Assembly (NCBI RefSeq): GCF_002803845.1
Contig: NZ_CP024985.1
Coordinates: 7,761,501-7,825,500 of the forward strand
DNA length: 64,000 bases
Direction: 5' to 3'
From: Streptomyces lavendulae subsp. lavendulae
GTDB taxonomy: Bacteria > Actinomycetota > Actinomycetes > Streptomycetales > Streptomycetaceae
Shown: piece by piece, positions 15,522 to 24,228 of the stretch
How positions within the stretch are numbered: the stretch's first letter is position 1
How the letters are laid out: each line of letters opens with the position of its first letter
Made by a program: the position numbers and the translations under genes
Notes under the pieces: generated by a model
Seen by the model: the letters and a program-made list of their open reading frames with translations, nothing else
What the model was told of the DNA's origin: nothing
The model's database searches: none

Positions 15522-18361
15522 CGACCGCCCCCGATCCGCAGTTCCAGTACGCCGTTCCCGGGCCGGGCCGGATCGCCGTCGAGCCGCGCGATCTCGTCCG
15601 GTCCCAGCCGCAGGACACCCTCGCGCAGCGCGTCCGGCGAGGGTTCGAAGAGCCGCTCCAGCGCGGTGACCGAGACCGACAGGACGCCGGGCACGGCCGC
15701 CACCGCCGCGACGATCCGGCTCACCCGCACGGGAGTTCCGAACGTGAGCGCGTCGGGGTGGAAGAAGGCGGGCGCGCCGTCGGCCGTGCGGCCGCGGCCC
15801 AGCACCCGGGCCACGGCCTCCCGCACGTGCCCCGCCACCGCCGACGGCTCGGCCAGCACGCACAGCGCCAGCCGCAGCGGCACCTGCCGGGCCGGGCCCA
15901 CCCGGACCTCGTGCCCGATCCGGCGCACCCGGTGCAGCCGCTCCCGCACCCCGTCGAGCAGCGCATCGGGGGCGCGGTCCGTCCCCAGCGCGTCCACCGC
16001 CACGCAGGCCTCGTACCAGGAGCCGGTCCAGCGCAGCCGGGCACCGGCCCCCTGCACACCGGGCACCTCGGCCGCCAGGGCCGCGTAGTCGGCCTCGGTG
16101 ACGGCCCGCAGGAGCCGGCGCACCGCCTCGCCGGGGGCCCGGCGGCGTACCTCGGCGAGCGGTTCGGGGTCGGTGCCGCCCGTGGCGGGCAGCGGGTTGC
16201 GCACCCGGACCGTCACCCCCGTGACCCCGCACAGCTCGACGGTGTCGATGGCCTCCGCCCCGACGTTGCCGGCCGTCCCGTTGCCGAGCCGGTAGCGCAA
16301 CTCGACCACGGAACCCGGGGCGGGGGCCGCACCGTGGCGGCCGTCGCCGAACCGCAGCCCGAGCAGGCCGTCGTCGTCGAGCTCGCCGACGAAGCACCGG
16401 TCGGCGGGCCCGCAGTCGAGCAGGTCGCGCCGGGGCAGCCACGGCGGTCCCGCGGAGTCTTCGCCTCCGTCGGCGCGGACCTCCACCACGGGCAGCGCCG
16501 CCCGCGGATCGGGGGCCAGCGCCCGCGCGGCCGGCCCGTGGAAGACGGGCAGCTCCGGGTCGAGCGCCCCGCCCTCGGCCGCGCCCCAGCCCTGTCCGGT
16601 CTCCCAGCCCTCGTCGGCGGCCCGCAGCACGTACCCGGCCCGCGCCCGGCGGGCGAGTTCGCGCAGCCGGGCCAGCTTGCGCCCCAGCAGCTCGTCGAAG
16701 CGGGCCACCAGGGTGCGCAGCGCCGCCACCGGGTCCGTGGCCAGGGGCAGCCGGCGCAGGGCGGCGGCGCCGAACACGGTCGTCAGCCAGGCGAGGTCCG
16801 CCCCGTCGGGCCGGTGTCCGCCCTCCGCGGAGCGCAGCAGCTCCAGCAGCCGCTCCCGGGCCCGGCCGGGGATCCCGTCCAGCCGCCGGGCCTGGGCCCG
16901 CGCGACGTCCGCGGGCGACGGGAACGGCACGCTCCAGGTGACCGGGGCCGAGGCCCCGTCGCCCGGTACGCGGGGCTCGAACCGGTCGGCCGTCGGCGGG
17001 TAGGCGGGCAGCGCCGCCGGGCCGTCGGCATCGGCGCACCCGTACTCCGGCGGGCACGGACAGCCTTCGGCCTCCGGGGGCCGGGCCGGCCGGGTGACCC
17101 GCTCCGGCCCGGCGCCGCACCAGGCGCGGCTCGCCCCGTGTTCGACGAGCACGGTGTTGCCCCGGGCCACGGCCACGTCCAGCGGGACGCACCGCGGCCC
17201 GCCGACTGCGCGCACCCGCAGCGGGAAGGCCAGGGCGTCCTGCGCGTCCCACTCGACCTCCAGCAGGCGCTGCCCGTAGAGCCGGTCGACCCGGCGCCGC
17301 ACCGCGACGAGCCGCACCGCCTGCCGGTGCCCGCGGTCGGCGTCGGCGGGCAGTCCCGTCGCCGCACCGAGGACCTCCTCGAAGACCACCACGTCCCCCG
17401 CCCGCAGCGACAGCCGGTGTTCGCCCTCGCCGTCCCGCAGCGCGGCCGAGGTCGCGCCGGCCGGCAGGGAGTACTCGTGCTCCCCCCAGCTCCACAGGCC
17501 GATCCGGCCGTGCTCCGGCCGGACGGTGACCGGCTGCGCGCGCACGGGCTCGAAGACCTGGCCGCCGGCCCGGAACCGGAAGGTCCCGGCCGGCAGGGTG
17601 GCCCGCGCGTCCGAGGACAGGCAGACGAACGCCCGCGCGGCGCAGCCGTCGTGCATCGGGTAGTCGACGAGCCGCACGTGACGGCGGACCGAGGTGCGCA
17701 GCCGTGCGGTGTCCAGGTAGGCCTCCGCGGCGACCGCGTCCTGCTCGTAGCTCAGCTGGTCCCCCGCGTACGCGAGGAGCTCGACGAGGGCGACGGTCAT
17801 GTCGGCGGCGTGCCGCTCGCCCCATCCGGGCAGCGTCAGGGCGAGCCGCTCCAGCAGCAGCCGGCGCAACCCCGCGTAGTCCTTGGCGAGGTAGTCGATG
17901 ACCGGCTCCGGGAACGTCCCGGGCGGACACGGAGCGGGCCGGCAGTCCACCGTCGCCGGACAGTCCTGCCCGAAGGTGAACCCGGCGGACGCGAAGAACG
18001 GGTCGAACCCCTCCGGCGGTTCCGTGCCCGGCCGCCCGGCTGCGTCGGTCCGCACCACGCGCAGGCGGTACGTGGAGACGTCGCCCGGCCGGTCCACCCG
18101 CAACAGCACCCGGCCGGGCGGCTCCCCCTCCGCGTCCTCGCCGCGACCGGGGTACCCCTCGACCGACACCACCCGCAGGTCCCGGGCGGCGCCCCCGCCC
18201 TCGACGCGGAAGTTGGCCGGCCCCAGCTCCCCGGGCACCGGACCGAAGAAGGCCACGGCGAGCCGCGTACGGGACTCGTCCACCGTCACGGACTCGATCC
18301 CGGCCAGACCGGCGGCCCGCGCGTCACGCTCCCGGACCCCGAGGACGTGTTCCCCGCTCAC
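15518..18361 (-). CDS. Putative baseplate assembly protein (gpJ/Afp11-like wedge)
   Basis: 947 residues, GTG start coupled to the gp25 stop by GTGA. The N-terminus (VTVDESRTRLAVAFFG) is an Ig-like strand set, followed by the family motif PVIDYLAKDYAGLRRLLLERLALTLPGW near residue 145. The region LVELLAYAGDQLSYEQDAVAAEAYLDTARLRTSVRRH is diagnostic of wedge proteins. A J-like core follows in the second half (GNVGAEAIDTVELCGVTGV and VRNPLPATGGTDPEPLAEVRRRAP). A Cys-rich loop (GCPCPPEYGCADADG) lies mid-protein. It would form the inner baseplate wedge that triggers sheath contraction. It is paired with the next J-like gene as in other eCIS loci. Confidence 0.85.
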   Translation of the reverse strand: MSGEHVLGVRERDARAAGLAGIESVTVDESRTRLAVAFFGPVPGELGPANFRVEGGGAARDLRVVSVEGYPGRGEDAEGEPPGRVLLRVDRPGDVSTYRLRVVRTDAAGRPGTEPPEGFDPFFASAGFTFGQDCPATVDCRPAPCPPGTFPEPVIDYLAKDYAGLRRLLLERLALTLPGWGERHAADMTVALVELLAYAGDQLSYEQDAVAAEAYLDTARLRTSVRRHVRLVDYPMHDGCAARAFVCLSSDARATLPAGTFRFRAGGQVFEPVRAQPVTVRPEHGRIGLWSWGEHEYSLPAGATSAALRDGEGEHRLSLRAGDVVVFEEVLGAATGLPADADRGHRQAVRLVAVRRRVDRLYGQRLLEVEWDAQDALAFPLRVRAVGGPRCVPLDVAVARGNTVLVEHGASRAWCGAGPERVTRPARPPEAEGCPCPPEYGCADADGPAALPAYPPTADRFEPRVPGDGASAPVTWSVPFPSPADVARAQARRLDGIPGRARERLLELLRSAEGGHRPDGADLAWLTTVFGAAALRRLPLATDPVAALRTLVARFDELLGRKLARLRELARRARAGYVLRAADEGWETGQGWGAAEGGALDPELPVFHGPAARALAPDPRAALPVVEVRADGGEDSAGPPWLPRRDLLDCGPADRCFVGELDDDGLLGLRFGDGRHGAAPAPGSVVELRYRLGNGTAGNVGAEAIDTVELCGVTGVTVRVRNPLPATGGTDPEPLAEVRRRAPGEAVRRLLRAVTEADYAALAAEVPGVQGAGARLRWTGSWYEACVAVDALGTDRAPDALLDGVRERLHRVRRIGHEVRVGPARQVPLRLALCVLAEPSAVAGHVREAVARVLGRGRTADGAPAFFHPDALTFGTPVRVSRIVAAVAAVPGVLSVSVTALERLFEPSPDALREGVLRLGPDEIARLDGDPARPGNGVLELRIGGGR

Positions 18362-18729
18362 CTGATCACCCCGCTGTCGAAGGCCTCGGTCCGGACGGCG
18401 CCGGTCGCCAGGAGCTCGTAGCCGATCTCGATCCGCAAGGCCGCCTCGTCGGCCGTCACCGAGAGGGACCGGACGGCGATGACGTCCCCGAGCCAGCGGT
18501 GCAGGGCGGTCTGCACGGTCACCTGGAGGGCCGCCGCGAGGTCGGGGCCGTTCGGCTCGAAGACCAGGTCGAGCAGGCCGCAGCCGAAATCGGGCCGGAC
18601 CACCCGCTCCCCGGGGCGGGTGAAGAGCACCTGCTCGATCATGTCGCGCACGTGGTCCTCGGCAGCGGTGAGCCGGGTGCGGCCGGTGGCGGCGGTCCCG
18701 AACGGGAAGTCGACGTCCACGGCGCTCAC
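18358..18729 (-). CDS. GPW/gp25-family baseplate protein
   Basis: 123 residues from the GTG at 18729, chosen because it overlaps the previous stop (GTGA) and gives the usual gp25 length. Motifs are FPFGTAATGRT, DHVRDMIEQVLFTRPGERVVRPDFGCGLLDLVFEPN and the C-terminal IEIGYELLATG. gp25-like proteins join sheath and baseplate and act as the lysozyme-fold wedge that starts sheath assembly (Afp9/TssE class). The order gp25 then two J-like genes is the standard eCIS arrangement. Confidence 0.92.
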   Translation of the reverse strand: MSAVDVDFPFGTAATGRTRLTAAEDHVRDMIEQVLFTRPGERVVRPDFGCGLLDLVFEPNGPDLAAALQVTVQTALHRWLGDVIAVRSLSVTADEAALRIEIGYELLATGAVRTEAFDSGVIR

Positions 18730-19076
18730 CCCGCCGTCACGCGGAGCTGGCCGGCGACGACCAGCGGGGTCGTCGGGGGCGGTCCGGCGCACACGCCCGA
18801 GCCGGGCACCGGACCGGCCGGCGGGACGGCCTGGACGAGGACGGGCACACCACCGGCGAGCAGCCGGGAGGCCAGCCCCGTCCAGCGGACCGTCGTACAG
18901 GGCGGTGAACCGGACACCCCGGGGCAGCCGGTGACCACCAGCTGGTCGGCGGCGGTGGCCAGCGGCGCGCCGCCGGCCAGCACCCGGGTCTGCGCGGGGG
19001 TGTTCCGTACGGGGGCGAGGTGCCCACAGGTGACCGCCGTCGCGGTCGTCACCACGGTCGAGGGCACCGCGCTCAC
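18726..19076 (-). CDS. PAAR-like spike-tip protein
   Basis: 116 residues from the GTG at 19076, which overlaps the gpV stop. It is rich in short beta-strands with Gly/Pro turns and has scattered Cys and His (CGHLAP, TGCPG, PPCTTV) able to bind a metal at the tip. A repeated pattern is seen (TRVLAGGAPL and SRLLAGGVPV), as expected for the small cone that caps the spike. Position between spike gene and gp25 matches the Afp10/PAAR gene in other loci. Sequence similarity alone is weak, so the call rests on context plus composition. Confidence 0.7.
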   Translation of the reverse strand: MSAVPSTVVTTATAVTCGHLAPVRNTPAQTRVLAGGAPLATAADQLVVTGCPGVSGSPPCTTVRWTGLASRLLAGGVPVLVQAVPPAGPVPGSGVCAGPPPTTPLVVAGQLRVTAG

Positions 19077-19606
19077 CCCGGCAGCACGGTGAGCGCGCCG
19101 TTGCCGAGGTCGATCCCGGCCTGCGTCACCTTGATCGTCGGTCCGGCGGCCGAGGCACCGATCTCGATCCCGCCCTCGTAGAGCCGGATGTACGGTCCCG
19201 CCGGGCCCTTGAGCTGGAGCAGGATGCCGCCCGTGGGTCCCGCCAGGTCGGAGATCAGCAGGCAGCTCTGGGCGGGCGTCCCGATGACCACCTGCGGCAC
19301 CCCGTCGGGGGCCGCCTGCGCGGCGGGCGGCAGCTCCTGGGTACCGCCGCGCCAGAATCCCGTCCACACGGCCCGGTCGGGGTCGCCGTCCACGAACTGG
19401 ACCCAGACGCCCGATCCGACGAGCGGGACGACGTACATCCCGCTCGCGGGTCCGGCCAGCGGGGTCGCCGGGTCCGCCCAGATGCAGGGGTCGTCGCCGA
19501 GCACGTCGGGGACCCGCACCAGGAGCCGCCCGGAGCGCAACTGGTCGAGGTTGGAGGCCACCACCCCCTGGTAGAGGCCGTGGTACTTCTTCGCGTCCTT
19601 CGTCAC
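19073..19606 (-). CDS. Baseplate assembly protein V-like spike (OB fold and beta-helix)
   Basis: 177 residues from the GTG at 19606 (GTGA overlap with the gpD-like stop). KKYHGLYQGVVASNLDQLRSGRL with LVRVPDVLGDD and MYVVPLVGSGVWVQFVDGDPDRAVWTGFW is the gpV/gp5 OB-fold signature. The final 60 residues (GGILLQLKGPAG and IEIGASAAGPTIKVTQAGI) are short beta-repeats of the needle. It forms the membrane-piercing trimer below the hub. Here it is separate from the hub domain, whereas many VgrG and Afp8-type proteins fuse the two. Confidence 0.88.
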   Translation of the reverse strand: MTKDAKKYHGLYQGVVASNLDQLRSGRLLVRVPDVLGDDPCIWADPATPLAGPASGMYVVPLVGSGVWVQFVDGDPDRAVWTGFWRGGTQELPPAAQAAPDGVPQVVIGTPAQSCLLISDLAGPTGGILLQLKGPAGPYIRLYEGGIEIGASAAGPTIKVTQAGIDLGNGALTVLPG

Positions 19607-20724
19607 GGGATCACCACCGGGGTCAGGGAGCCGAGTCCGTCGCGGGTGAGGGTGAAGCCCTGCTTGTACTCGCCCCGCCGGATGTCGTGGGTCACGCTGG
19701 AGACGTAGTACAGCCCGTCGTAGGCGGGTCCGGCGCCGCGCACGCCCACCAGCCGGCGGGCGCGCAGCACGTGCCCGTAGCGCAGCACGTCGAGCTTGCC
19801 GGTCCCGCGGACCGCGTCGGCCGCCGTCGACGTGCGGCTCAGCCCCAGCAGCAGCGCCTCGGCCGGCGACCGGTCGCCGACGTCGGGCAGCGGCTCCTGT
19901 TTGAGCGTCACCGCGGGCCGCGCCGCGAGCGGCGGGTGCAGCAGGCTGACATCGGGAACCGGCAGGCCGATGCCCACCTTGGTGACCGGCTCCGTCACGG
20001 ACACCGTGTACTGGGTGCGCGAGAGCCCGTCGTACGTGAAGGACAGCGACTCGGCGGTGGCCGCGGCCCCCGCCCCGAGGGTGAGGGCCGGCTGGACCGG
20101 CCCGGTACGGACCTCGGGACCCCAGTAGGCCACGCTGGCCCCCGGGAGCGGACCGGGCTCCAGGAAGAAGACGTACCCGACCTCGGAGGCCATCGCCTTC
20201 AGGTACTCCAGGTCGGTGGACGCCTGGACCGGGACGTGCACCAGCGGGTTCGGCACGTCGGTGAGCACGGGCGGGACCGCCACCGGGGCGATCCCGTAGA
20301 CGGCGTACTTGGCGCAGATCGCCGCGACCCGGGCCTGGTGCGGCAGCCCGGGGAAGCACGCCCGCTCGTGCCGGACGTCCATCAGGACCGTCAGGTCCTC
20401 GCCGGTGACGGTCAGCACCGAGGCGCCCGGTTCGGCGCTCGGCGACAGTTCCTGCTGGGTGACGATCCCGTCGGCGAGGACGGTCGGGGTGCCGGCGACG
20501 ACGCAGACCAGGACCACCCGCACGCCGGGGTCGAAGAAGCCCGCGGGCAGCAGCGCCCGCTGGATGACGGAACGCGCGCTCACGGCGAAGGCCAGCTGGA
20601 AACCGCTCGCCTGCCCGGAGGCGGTGGTGACCCGGACCGACTGCAGGGCGTCGGCCAGCGGGGCGGGCACCGGCACGGCGAGCACCGGCCCCATCAGGAG
20701 CATCAGCCGCAGGCCGCTAGCCAC
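19603..20724 (-). CDS. gpD-like hub protein (phage late control D family)
   Basis: 373 residues from the GTG at 20724, which overlaps the LysM-protein stop by 8 nt. It has the gp27/gpD hub organisation: N-terminal beta barrel (VRVTTASGQASGFQLAFAV), a turn region, the middle motif DLEYLKAMASEVGYVFFLEPG, and the C-terminal GLYYVSSVTHDIRRGEYKQGFTLTRDGLG that is typical of eCIS hubs. It would trimerise between tube and spike. It is transcribed just ahead of its spike partner. Confidence 0.87.
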   Translation of the reverse strand: MASGLRLMLLMGPVLAVPVPAPLADALQSVRVTTASGQASGFQLAFAVSARSVIQRALLPAGFFDPGVRVVLVCVVAGTPTVLADGIVTQQELSPSAEPGASVLTVTGEDLTVLMDVRHERACFPGLPHQARVAAICAKYAVYGIAPVAVPPVLTDVPNPLVHVPVQASTDLEYLKAMASEVGYVFFLEPGPLPGASVAYWGPEVRTGPVQPALTLGAGAAATAESLSFTYDGLSRTQYTVSVTEPVTKVGIGLPVPDVSLLHPPLAARPAVTLKQEPLPDVGDRSPAEALLLGLSRTSTAADAVRGTGKLDVLRYGHVLRARRLVGVRGAGPAYDGLYYVSSVTHDIRRGEYKQGFTLTRDGLGSLTPVVIP

Positions 20725-21055
20725 CGAGGCCCCCGCCCGCGTCGAGCACGCCCGCGCCCTGCGGCATCCCGGCGGGCAGGGTGATCCGCAGCCGCCGCCC
20801 CGGGACCCGCGTCAGCGACTCGGGGTCCAGCACCCGGTGCGCGTCGGCGATCCGCCACCCCTGCTCCGGGTCGCCGAGCTCCCGGGCGGCGACGAGGTCC
20901 AGCCGCTCGCCCGCCACGACGACGTGCGTCCCCACGGTGGTCAGGGTGTCCGGGTCCGGGGGGAAACGGCGCCGGACGTAGGTGACGGTCCGGCCGTCCG
21001 GGAGGGTGAGCGAGGCGGTCGGGACGTTCTGGTAGCGGCTCGTGGCGGAGAACAC
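20717..21055 (-). CDS. LysM-type small tail protein
   Basis: 112 residues, GTG start 10 nt after the adaptor stop. The N-terminal 55 residues (SRYQNVPTASLTLPDGRTVTYVRRRFPP) are a conserved eCIS lead-in. The C-terminal half (VGTHVVVAGERLDLVAARELGDPEQGWRIADAH, then PGRRLRITLP) is a LysM fold of the gpX/gp53 type used inside contractile tails to clamp tube, hub and baseplate. A peptidoglycan-binding role is less likely for a tail-internal protein. Order next to the adaptor and hub genes fits a structural clamp. Confidence 0.78.
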   Translation of the reverse strand: MFSATSRYQNVPTASLTLPDGRTVTYVRRRFPPDPDTLTTVGTHVVVAGERLDLVAARELGDPEQGWRIADAHRVLDPESLTRVPGRRLRITLPAGMPQGAGVLDAGGGLGG

Positions 21056-21065
21056 GCGTACTCCT

Positions 21066-21719
21066 TCACAGACTCGGCAGGCCGAGATCGGACGGGGTGC
21101 GGGGCACGAGCCCCGCGAAACGCTCGCGGGCCTGCTGGTGCTGGAGGTAGAGCAGGCCGCCCTTGTGGCGGAAGCCGAGGTCGTCGACGGTCAGCACCCG
21201 CGCGCCGACCGAGACCTTGGCCCGGATCGGGTTCAGGTCCGGGTCGAAGGCCTCCTCGGCCACCGTGAACTCCGTGATCCGCACGGGCAGGACCCTGCTG
21301 CGCCCGAGCACGAGCACCGTCAGCGGAGCCTCCACGGGCGCGACCTCGATCATCCCCAGGGCGGCCATCCGGTCCTCGGCGAGGAGCTGGGCCACGCCCG
21401 GGTGCAGGGCGCTCTCCAGGGCGGCCAGTACCGGGAACAGACCGTTGCGGGCCTCCACCGGATGGGCGTCGGGGGCGTCGAGCTGCTCGGTGGCGTCGAA
21501 CTCCGCGTCGAACCTGTACGTCTCGTGCGGTGGGCCCTTGAGCCGCTGGGCCTCCAGCCGGTCCCCGGGCTCGGGTCCGATGCCCTGCGGCTGCACGGTC
21601 CGGGTGAGCGAATCCGGATTGAACTGGAACGCCACCGTCCGCACGGGGCGGCCCGTGTCCGGATCGAGCAGCACGAACCCGCCGCGGACCACCCGGGGCA
21701 CTCCGGGGAACCCCGTCAT
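21066..21719 (-). CDS. CIS tube/hub adaptor protein (Afp7-like)
   Basis: 217 residues from the ATG at 21719, in a 4-nt ATGA overlap with the preceding gene. Diagnostic parts are VAFQFNPDSLTRTVQP, AQRLKGPPHETYRFDAEFDATEQLDAPD and the C-terminal ARVLTVDDLGFRHKGGLLYLQHQQARERFAGL. These belong to the CIS_tube family, which links the inner tube to the spike hub. The length is typical. A longer upstream reading frame exists but has no start signal and would overlap the neighbour entirely. Confidence 0.85.
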   Translation of the reverse strand: MTGFPGVPRVVRGGFVLLDPDTGRPVRTVAFQFNPDSLTRTVQPQGIGPEPGDRLEAQRLKGPPHETYRFDAEFDATEQLDAPDAHPVEARNGLFPVLAALESALHPGVAQLLAEDRMAALGMIEVAPVEAPLTVLVLGRSRVLPVRITEFTVAEEAFDPDLNPIRAKVSVGARVLTVDDLGFRHKGGLLYLQHQQARERFAGLVPRTPSDLGLPSL

Positions 21720-22063
21720 GACCGCCCCCGTCCGTCGCCGGCCAGGTCCCCGCCGCCGCCCGTGGCCGGGCCCGGGTCCGAAGGCGCGCCCGGCGCGAGG
21801 GCCGCGTGCACCGACCGGGCCACCGCCCTGCCCGCGTCCCGCGCCCCGCCCGCGCCCCCGGACGGTACCGGGGCGACCACCAGCGACCGGACCTCGCGCG
21901 GGATCCACGCCCCCGCCGTACCGCCCGCCGCGCACAGCGCGGCCAGCTCCTCGCGCAGCGCCGCCGCGAACGCCTCCCCGCGCCCCGCGAGCACCTCGCC
22001 GGTACCCGTACCCGTCTCCGCCCACTCCACGACCAGCCGCCCGATGTGCACCTCCACCCTCAT
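21716..22063 (-). CDS. Small eCIS-associated protein of unknown function
   Basis: 115 residues, ATG overlapping the ATPase stop by 4 nt. The first 14 residues (MRVEVHIGRLVVEW) form a conserved-looking strand that also occurs, as VHITIGRLEVR, near the end of the proline-rich protein of this locus. The middle is a short helix (AFAAALREELAALC) and the tail is Gly/Ala/Pro-rich and probably disordered. Similar short basic-strand proteins occur in other eCIS loci, but I cannot give a function. Coupling to the ATPase gene implies matched production. Confidence 0.65.
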   Translation of the reverse strand: MRVEVHIGRLVVEWAETGTGTGEVLAGRGEAFAAALREELAALCAAGGTAGAWIPREVRSLVVAPVPSGGAGGARDAGRAVARSVHAALAPGAPSDPGPATGGGGDLAGDGRGRS

Positions 22064-24228
22064 GACGACGCCCCCTCACGCTGCACGACCACCGGACCGG
22101 GCCAGACGAAGTCCCGCTCCCGCACGGGCTGCTGGAGCTTGTGGAACTCCTCCCGCGCCGCGCGCAGGACGAGCGGCATGGTGATCCGGCCCCCGTCCGC
22201 CGCGGCCAGGAACGCCGAGTTGAGCGCGATGGTGCGGGCCATGGCACCGCTCACGTCGAGCCGCGCGAGCCGCTCGTAGTCCAGGCCGTCACGGCCCGGC
22301 GCGTGCTCCGGGAAGGCCCTGCGCCAGATCTCCCGGCGCTGCGCCACGTCCGGGAACGGGAACTCGACGACGAACCGCAGCCGCCGCACGAGCGCCGCGT
22401 CCAGCGCCGCCCGCATGTTGGTCGCCATGATCGTGAGCCCCCGGTGCGACTCCAGCCGCTGGAGCAGGTAGTCGACCTGGACGTTCGCGTACCGGTCGTG
22501 GGCGTCCTTCACCTCGCTGCGCGTGCCCAGCAGCGCCTCGGCCTCGTCCAGGAACAGCACCGCACCACCCGCCTCGGCCGCGTCGAACAGCCGGCGCAGG
22601 TTCTTCTCCGTCTCGCCGATGTACTTGCTCATGACGGCCGACAGGTCCGTGCGGTACAGGTCGAGGCCCAGCTCCGCGGCCAGCACCTCGGCGGCCATCG
22701 TCTTGCCGGTGCCGCTGGGGCCCGTGAACAGCGCGGTCACGCCGAGGCCCCGGGTACGCCGCTCGCCGAAACCCCAGGTGTCGTACACCGTTTCCTGCCG
22801 GGCCACCTGGTCGGCGATCCGCCGCAGCTGCGCTCCGGCCCGTTCGGGCAGCACGATGTCGTCCCAGCCGGCCTCCGGGCGCAACCGCTGGGCCAGACCG
22901 TCGAGGCGGGGCCGGCCGCGGTCCAGGCAGGCGTCCCAGGCCCGGTCGGCGCCGTGCACCGCGGCCACCTCCGCGATCTCGGGCAGGTCCAGGGCGAACT
23001 GCCGCGCGAGGAGGTCCACGGGGACGGAGCGGGCCGCCGGACCGAGCACGTCCCGCCAGGCCTCGGCGCGCTCGCGCGGGGTGGGCGGCGCGACATCCAC
23101 GATCAGGGCCGTGCGCCCGAGGTCGGCGCCCGCGTCCCGGGAACCGAAGAACACGGGGGCCCGGGTCCGCGAGAGGAAGCGCCCGACGGCCGAGGGGTCG
23201 TACCCGCCGTGGGCGCCGTCGTCCGCGTCCACGTACAGCGCCACGGGAGTCAGGGCGGCCTCCCGTTCCCACAGCCGCGCCAGCCGGTCGGCGTCCGCCG
23301 CCCGCTCCGGCAGCAGCGCGACCGGCAGCCGGTACGCCGTCAGCCCGCGGGAGGCGGCCGCCCCGGCGGCGACCAGCCGCTTGCTGCCCGGCTGTGCGCC
23401 GACCAGGTGCAGGACCGGCGCCGGGAACAGCTCCCAGGCCTGCGCGCACCGGTCGGCGGCGGCCCGCTGGGAGGCGGGCAGCGCGGCGGGCGACTCGGAC
23501 GGGAGCGGGGTGACCAGCACGCGCAGCCGTTCGTCGAGGTGGTCCAGGCCCTTGACGTGGTCCACGATCCGCTCGTCCGCGCGGACCGGGCTGGTCACGA
23601 GCGCGGACCCGGCCGTGTGGCTGATCTCGACGAGCCCCCAGTACCGCAGCGGTCCGTGCGCGGACAGCGCCTCCCAGGAGGGGTCGGGCAGGACCGCGAG
23701 CGCCAGCCCGAAGGTGGGGTGGGCCATCGACCCGACCCCGTGCGCGGCCGCGAACAGCGCACCCGTGGAAGGGGACAGCTCCTCGGCCAGGCACATCAGC
23801 AGCACGTCCCGCTCGAAGCGGCTCAGCCCCAGGCGTCGGGCCAGCGCGACCAGGGGCGGCGCCGGCACGGCGGCCTCCGCCTCCGCGATCCGTGCCGCGG
23901 CGGCCGCCAGCTCCCGGGCGCCCGTGCCCTCGGCGGGGCGGTCCGCGGCGGCGGGCGCGGGGCGGCCGGATTCCGTACGCTCCCCGGCGGTCCGCGGCGG
24001 GTCGGCAGCCCGGCGCCGGAGCCACCCGGCCCTCCCGCCCTCGGAACCCGCCGGGTCGGCCGCGCCTCCGGGGGCCGGTCCGGCGGCCGGCTCGGTGGCG
24101 GGTCCGGAGGGCGGGAGGGCCGGGTGGCCGGGCACCGCCCGCTCCTGCGCGTGGCGGCGGAGCACCAGGCCCAGCCAGTCCAGGGAGGCGGTCAGGAAGC
24201 GCGCGTTGGCGTCGTCGGTCGCGTGCAT
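22060..24228 (-). CDS. AAA+ ATPase of the contractile injection system
   Basis: 722 residues from the ATG at 24228, sharing TGATG with the cap-gene stop. The N-terminal 400 residues are Ala-rich helices with a Pro/Ala linker near 35-100. The AAA+ module follows: Walker A GPSGTGKT at about 502-509, Walker B AVLFLDEAEALLGTR near 555, a sensor-like IMATNMRAALDAALVRRLRFVVEFPFPD, and a C-terminal lid. Afp15/Pvc15-type ATPases are conserved in eCIS loci and are thought to load cargo or remodel the particle in the producer cell. This protein lacks any membrane segment. Cargo loading of the DUF4157 effector is a fair inference. Confidence 0.9.
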   Translation of the reverse strand: MHATDDANARFLTASLDWLGLVLRRHAQERAVPGHPALPPSGPATEPAAGPAPGGAADPAGSEGGRAGWLRRRAADPPRTAGERTESGRPAPAAADRPAEGTGARELAAAAARIAEAEAAVPAPPLVALARRLGLSRFERDVLLMCLAEELSPSTGALFAAAHGVGSMAHPTFGLALAVLPDPSWEALSAHGPLRYWGLVEISHTAGSALVTSPVRADERIVDHVKGLDHLDERLRVLVTPLPSESPAALPASQRAAADRCAQAWELFPAPVLHLVGAQPGSKRLVAAGAAASRGLTAYRLPVALLPERAADADRLARLWEREAALTPVALYVDADDGAHGGYDPSAVGRFLSRTRAPVFFGSRDAGADLGRTALIVDVAPPTPRERAEAWRDVLGPAARSVPVDLLARQFALDLPEIAEVAAVHGADRAWDACLDRGRPRLDGLAQRLRPEAGWDDIVLPERAGAQLRRIADQVARQETVYDTWGFGERRTRGLGVTALFTGPSGTGKTMAAEVLAAELGLDLYRTDLSAVMSKYIGETEKNLRRLFDAAEAGGAVLFLDEAEALLGTRSEVKDAHDRYANVQVDYLLQRLESHRGLTIMATNMRAALDAALVRRLRFVVEFPFPDVAQRREIWRRAFPEHAPGRDGLDYERLARLDVSGAMARTIALNSAFLAAADGGRITMPLVLRAAREEFHKLQQPVRERDFVWPGPVVVQREGASS

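Noticed and set aside
15518..17930. N-terminal extension of the second J-like protein to 1912 codons
   Set aside because: The extension is the shifted frame of the first J-like gene. The ATG at 15521 in a 4-nt overlap is the natural start.
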